Shown here in pieces: positions 62,310-64,000 of a DNA stretch of 64,000 nucleotides. The notes below the pieces were generated by a model that was given only the letters and a program-made list of their open reading frames with translations, did no database searches and was not told the origin of the DNA. The stretch spans positions 3,534,001 to 3,598,000 of the forward strand of contig NZ_CP097218.1 in the NCBI RefSeq assembly GCF_023373525.1. Direction: 5' to 3'. This stretch comes from Brachybacterium kimchii (GTDB lineage: Bacteria > Actinomycetota > Actinomycetes > Actinomycetales > Dermabacteraceae). A program made the translations under genes and the position numbers. Within the stretch, counting starts at the first letter, position 1, and each line of letters begins with the position of its first letter.

Positions 62310-63424
62310 CCGGTGAAGTCTCCCTCGCGCTCGTTGAGCTGCGCGTAGTGCGCGAGCTTGTCCTCGTCCACCTCCACGCCCAGGCCGGGGCCGTCGGGCA
62401 CGCGCAGGCATCCGTCCTCGAAGGGCAGCGGGTCGATGATGTCGTCGTCGTGCAGGTAGTACATCGAGTCGATCGCGCCCGAGAGCGCCGGGGTGCTCGC
62501 GGCGATCGCGAGATGGGCCGCTGTCGCGATCCCCATCTCTCCGCCGCTGTGCAGGTTCATGCCCAGGCCGAAGGCCTCGCAGTGAGCGGCGAGGTGCTTG
62601 GTGATCGCCATGCCTCCCCATTTGTAGACGTCCCCGTGGATCACCTGCACGGCATCCAGCCGCACGGCCGGGGCGAGGTCCTCCCATCGCACCACGCACA
62701 TGTTGGTGCACAGAGGGATCCGGACGGCCCGCGCCACCTGTGCCATCTGCTCGAGACCCTGGCAGGGGTCCTCGAGGTACTCCAGTCCCAGCGGCTCCAG
62801 CGCGTGACCGGCTCTCACGGACTCGGGGACGCTCCAGGCGGCGTTCGGATCCACGCGCAGCTCGACCTCGGGCAGGCGCTCGCGCAGTGCCTCCATGATC
62901 GCCACGTCGGCCCGGGCGTCGGTGCTGCCCTTGAGCTTCACCGCCGTGAAGCTGTTCTCCGCGACGATCCGCTCGGTCGCGTCGGCCAATGAGCCGGGAT
63001 AGTCGCGGGAGTCGCCGTCGGACCGGGTGATCAGGGCGGTGAGCGGAATCCGCTCGCGCACCCGGCCGCCCAGCAGGTCCACCACGCCCATCCCGGCGGC
63101 CTTGCCGATGGCGTCCCAGCAGGCGACGTCCACCGCGGCCAGGGCCGCGTAGCCGAGGTACCCGTGGAAGAACGGCAGCATGCGGTGGCGTGCGTGGAAG
63201 GCCTCGAGCTCACGCGGGTCGGTGCCGATCACGTTGTCGGCCAGCTGCCGCACGAGGCGCGCCACCGGTGCGCCCCACATGGTCTCGCCCCAGCCGACGA
63301 CGCCCTGGTCCGTGCGCAGACGCACGATGGTGCGGGTCTCGCCGCGCTTGGTCTCGAACGAGGAGGTGAATCCCTGCTTCATCGGAAGGTTCACCACGTG
63401 GACCTCGAGGTCGACGATCTTCAT
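62306..63424 (-). CDS. enolase-superfamily sugar-acid dehydratase (glucarate dehydratase-like)
   Basis: 372 residues. The first-strand catalytic Lys is in AVKLKGSTD near 165; metal ligands are in RVDPNAAW near 194 and EYLEDPC near 220; TNMCVVRWEDLAPAV near 244 and the catalytic His in NLHSGGEMG near 297 are glucarate-dehydratase-group traits. It would dehydrate an aldarate or related acid sugar. AAGGAG precedes the ATG, which overlaps the creatininase stop. The substrate is uncertain; linkage to a hexosaminidase hints at an amino-sugar-derived acid. Confidence 0.85.
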   Translation of the reverse strand: MKIVDLEVHVVNLPMKQGFTSSFETKRGETRTIVRLRTDQGVVGWGETMWGAPVARLVRQLADNVIGTDPRELEAFHARHRMLPFFHGYLGYAALAAVDVACWDAIGKAAGMGVVDLLGGRVRERIPLTALITRSDGDSRDYPGSLADATERIVAENSFTAVKLKGSTDARADVAIMEALRERLPEVELRVDPNAAWSVPESVRAGHALEPLGLEYLEDPCQGLEQMAQVARAVRIPLCTNMCVVRWEDLAPAVRLDAVQVIHGDVYKWGGMAITKHLAAHCEAFGLGMNLHSGGEMGIATAAHLAIAASTPALSGAIDSMYYLHDDDIIDPLPFEDGCLRVPDGPGLGVEVDEDKLAHYAQLNEREGDFTG

Positions 63425-64000
63425 CGGGCTGCTCCTTCAGGGTTCTCGGGGGTCGGGTCGTCAGAGGGGAGGTCCAGGCCGAGGAGGGCGTCCACGCACT
63501 CCCCGAGGCGCGCTGCCGCCTCCGCGAGCGCAGCAGCCCCCGCGGCGGCATCGCCGTCGCCGGGGTCGTCCGTGATGCCCCCGGAGCGCGGCCATTCACC
63601 GTGCCTCTCCACGTGGAGGCCGCGGACCAGTCGGCGGTCGAAGAGCGGGAGCTCTCGTGGCCCGTGCATGGGCGGGCGCACGAGCGCGGGATGTGCGGAG
63701 GCCATGAGGGAGGTCTCGAACGAGCCCGCGTGTCCTGGAGCTCCGGGGCGGGGGTCGAGCAGCTCCCAGTAGCTGCAACAGGCCGCGAGGATCGCGTGGT
63801 CCAGAGCGGCGAGCTTGACGGCCTGGCTCATCATCTCGATGTTCCCGCCGTGGCCGTTGACCACGAGGACCCGCCGGAACCCGGCGGCGACCAGGGAGTC
63901 CAGGAGTGCACCGAGCACGTCCAGCAGGGTCTTCGGCGGCAGGCTGAGCGCGACAGCGAACTGGTGGTGGCCGCTGAATCCGAAGGGGAGCGTGGGGCTC
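63421..64000 (-). CDS. creatininase-family amidohydrolase, 5' part beyond window
   Basis: At least 193 residues; the open frame continues past the window end. In-window residues begin PTLPFGFSGHHQF, the creatininase HH motif, and continue VLVVNGHGGNIEMMSQ, then a metal Glu in GSFETSLM. These enzymes open cyclic amides or lactams, for example creatinine or formylated intermediates. It is the first visible gene of the operon with the sugar-acid dehydratase and hexosaminidase (ATGA overlaps). Confidence 0.85.
   Translation of the reverse strand, partial: SPTLPFGFSGHHQFAVALSLPPKTLLDVLGALLDSLVAAGFRRVLVVNGHGGNIEMMSQAVKLAALDHAILAACCSYWELLDPRPGAPGHAGSFETSLMASAHPALVRPPMHGPRELPLFDRRLVRGLHVERHGEWPRSGGITDDPGDGDAAAGAAALAEAAARLGECVDALLGLDLPSDDPTPENPEGAAR

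Overview
The window is high-GC DNA with densely packed genes, short intergenic gaps and many 4-bp start/stop overlaps (ATGA or GTGA). It looks like an actinobacterial chromosome. Supporting traits are frequent GTG starts, -10 boxes of the TAnnnT type placed 6-7 nt before start codons (leaderless mRNAs), a mycobacterial/Gram-positive type LexA box, a DUF222/HNH gene, Tat-exported proteins and an Aquifex-type aconitase. A Micrococcales genus such as Brachybacterium would fit, but that is an inference from gene style only. I see no rRNA, tRNA, insertion sequence, phage or CRISPR array. About 56 protein genes cover nearly everything, and no gene-free stretch exceeds 300 bp.

Layout. 0-9 kb: a membrane protein; a translationally coupled sugar-kinase/nucleotidyltransferase pair; glutaminase-STAS; a PabC-like enzyme; an SRPBCC protein; and a DUF222-HNH nuclease under a perfect SOS box. 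9-16.6 kb: a GH15 glycosidase, DMT transporter, Nudix enzyme, MgtC, aldo/keto reductase, a MerR regulator with a classic 19-bp-spacer target promoter driving a DUF998 membrane gene, and a beta-lactamase-fold protein. 16.6-20.2 kb: an operon of DUF819 transporter, dipeptide epimerase and Tat-exported NlpC/P60 peptidase, which reads as murein-peptide salvage. 20.3-25.3 kb: lactonase, FmdB-like, Zn-alcohol dehydrogenase, succinate-semialdehyde dehydrogenase, GNAT and DUF3870. This resembles the gamma-butyrolactone (blcABC/attKLM) route and has a divergent GAF-PucR regulator.

27-46 kb: two transporter systems (MFS; a sodium:solute symporter with a small two-helix partner), CstA with its YbdD partner, an oxidoreductase/proline-racemase-family pair with altered catalytic residues, an S10 peptidase, TetR, an arginase-family enzyme, a glycogen-debranching-type glycosidase, two coupled TenA proteins behind a TPP riboswitch, an ArsB-type permease and DUF421. 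45-52.6 kb: aconitase divergent from an ABC importer (two permeases and a Tat lipoprotein), glycerophosphodiesterase and SorC regulator, with no ATPase gene.

52.7-64 kb: a membrane protein with a leaderless two-component system; a TetR/flavin-monooxygenase pair with two matching operators 40 bp apart; a second TetR with an MFS exporter; a phosphotransferase-like kinase; and a final minus-strand operon of creatininase, glucarate-dehydratase-like enolase and GH3 hexosaminidase that runs off the window end.

The most interesting items are the complete lactone-to-succinate operon, the murein-peptide operon with DUF819, the TenA_E/TenA_C pair under thiamine control, the TetR operator pair, the SOS-controlled HNH gene, and the kinase/nucleotidyltransferase pair with a divergent galactokinase signature.
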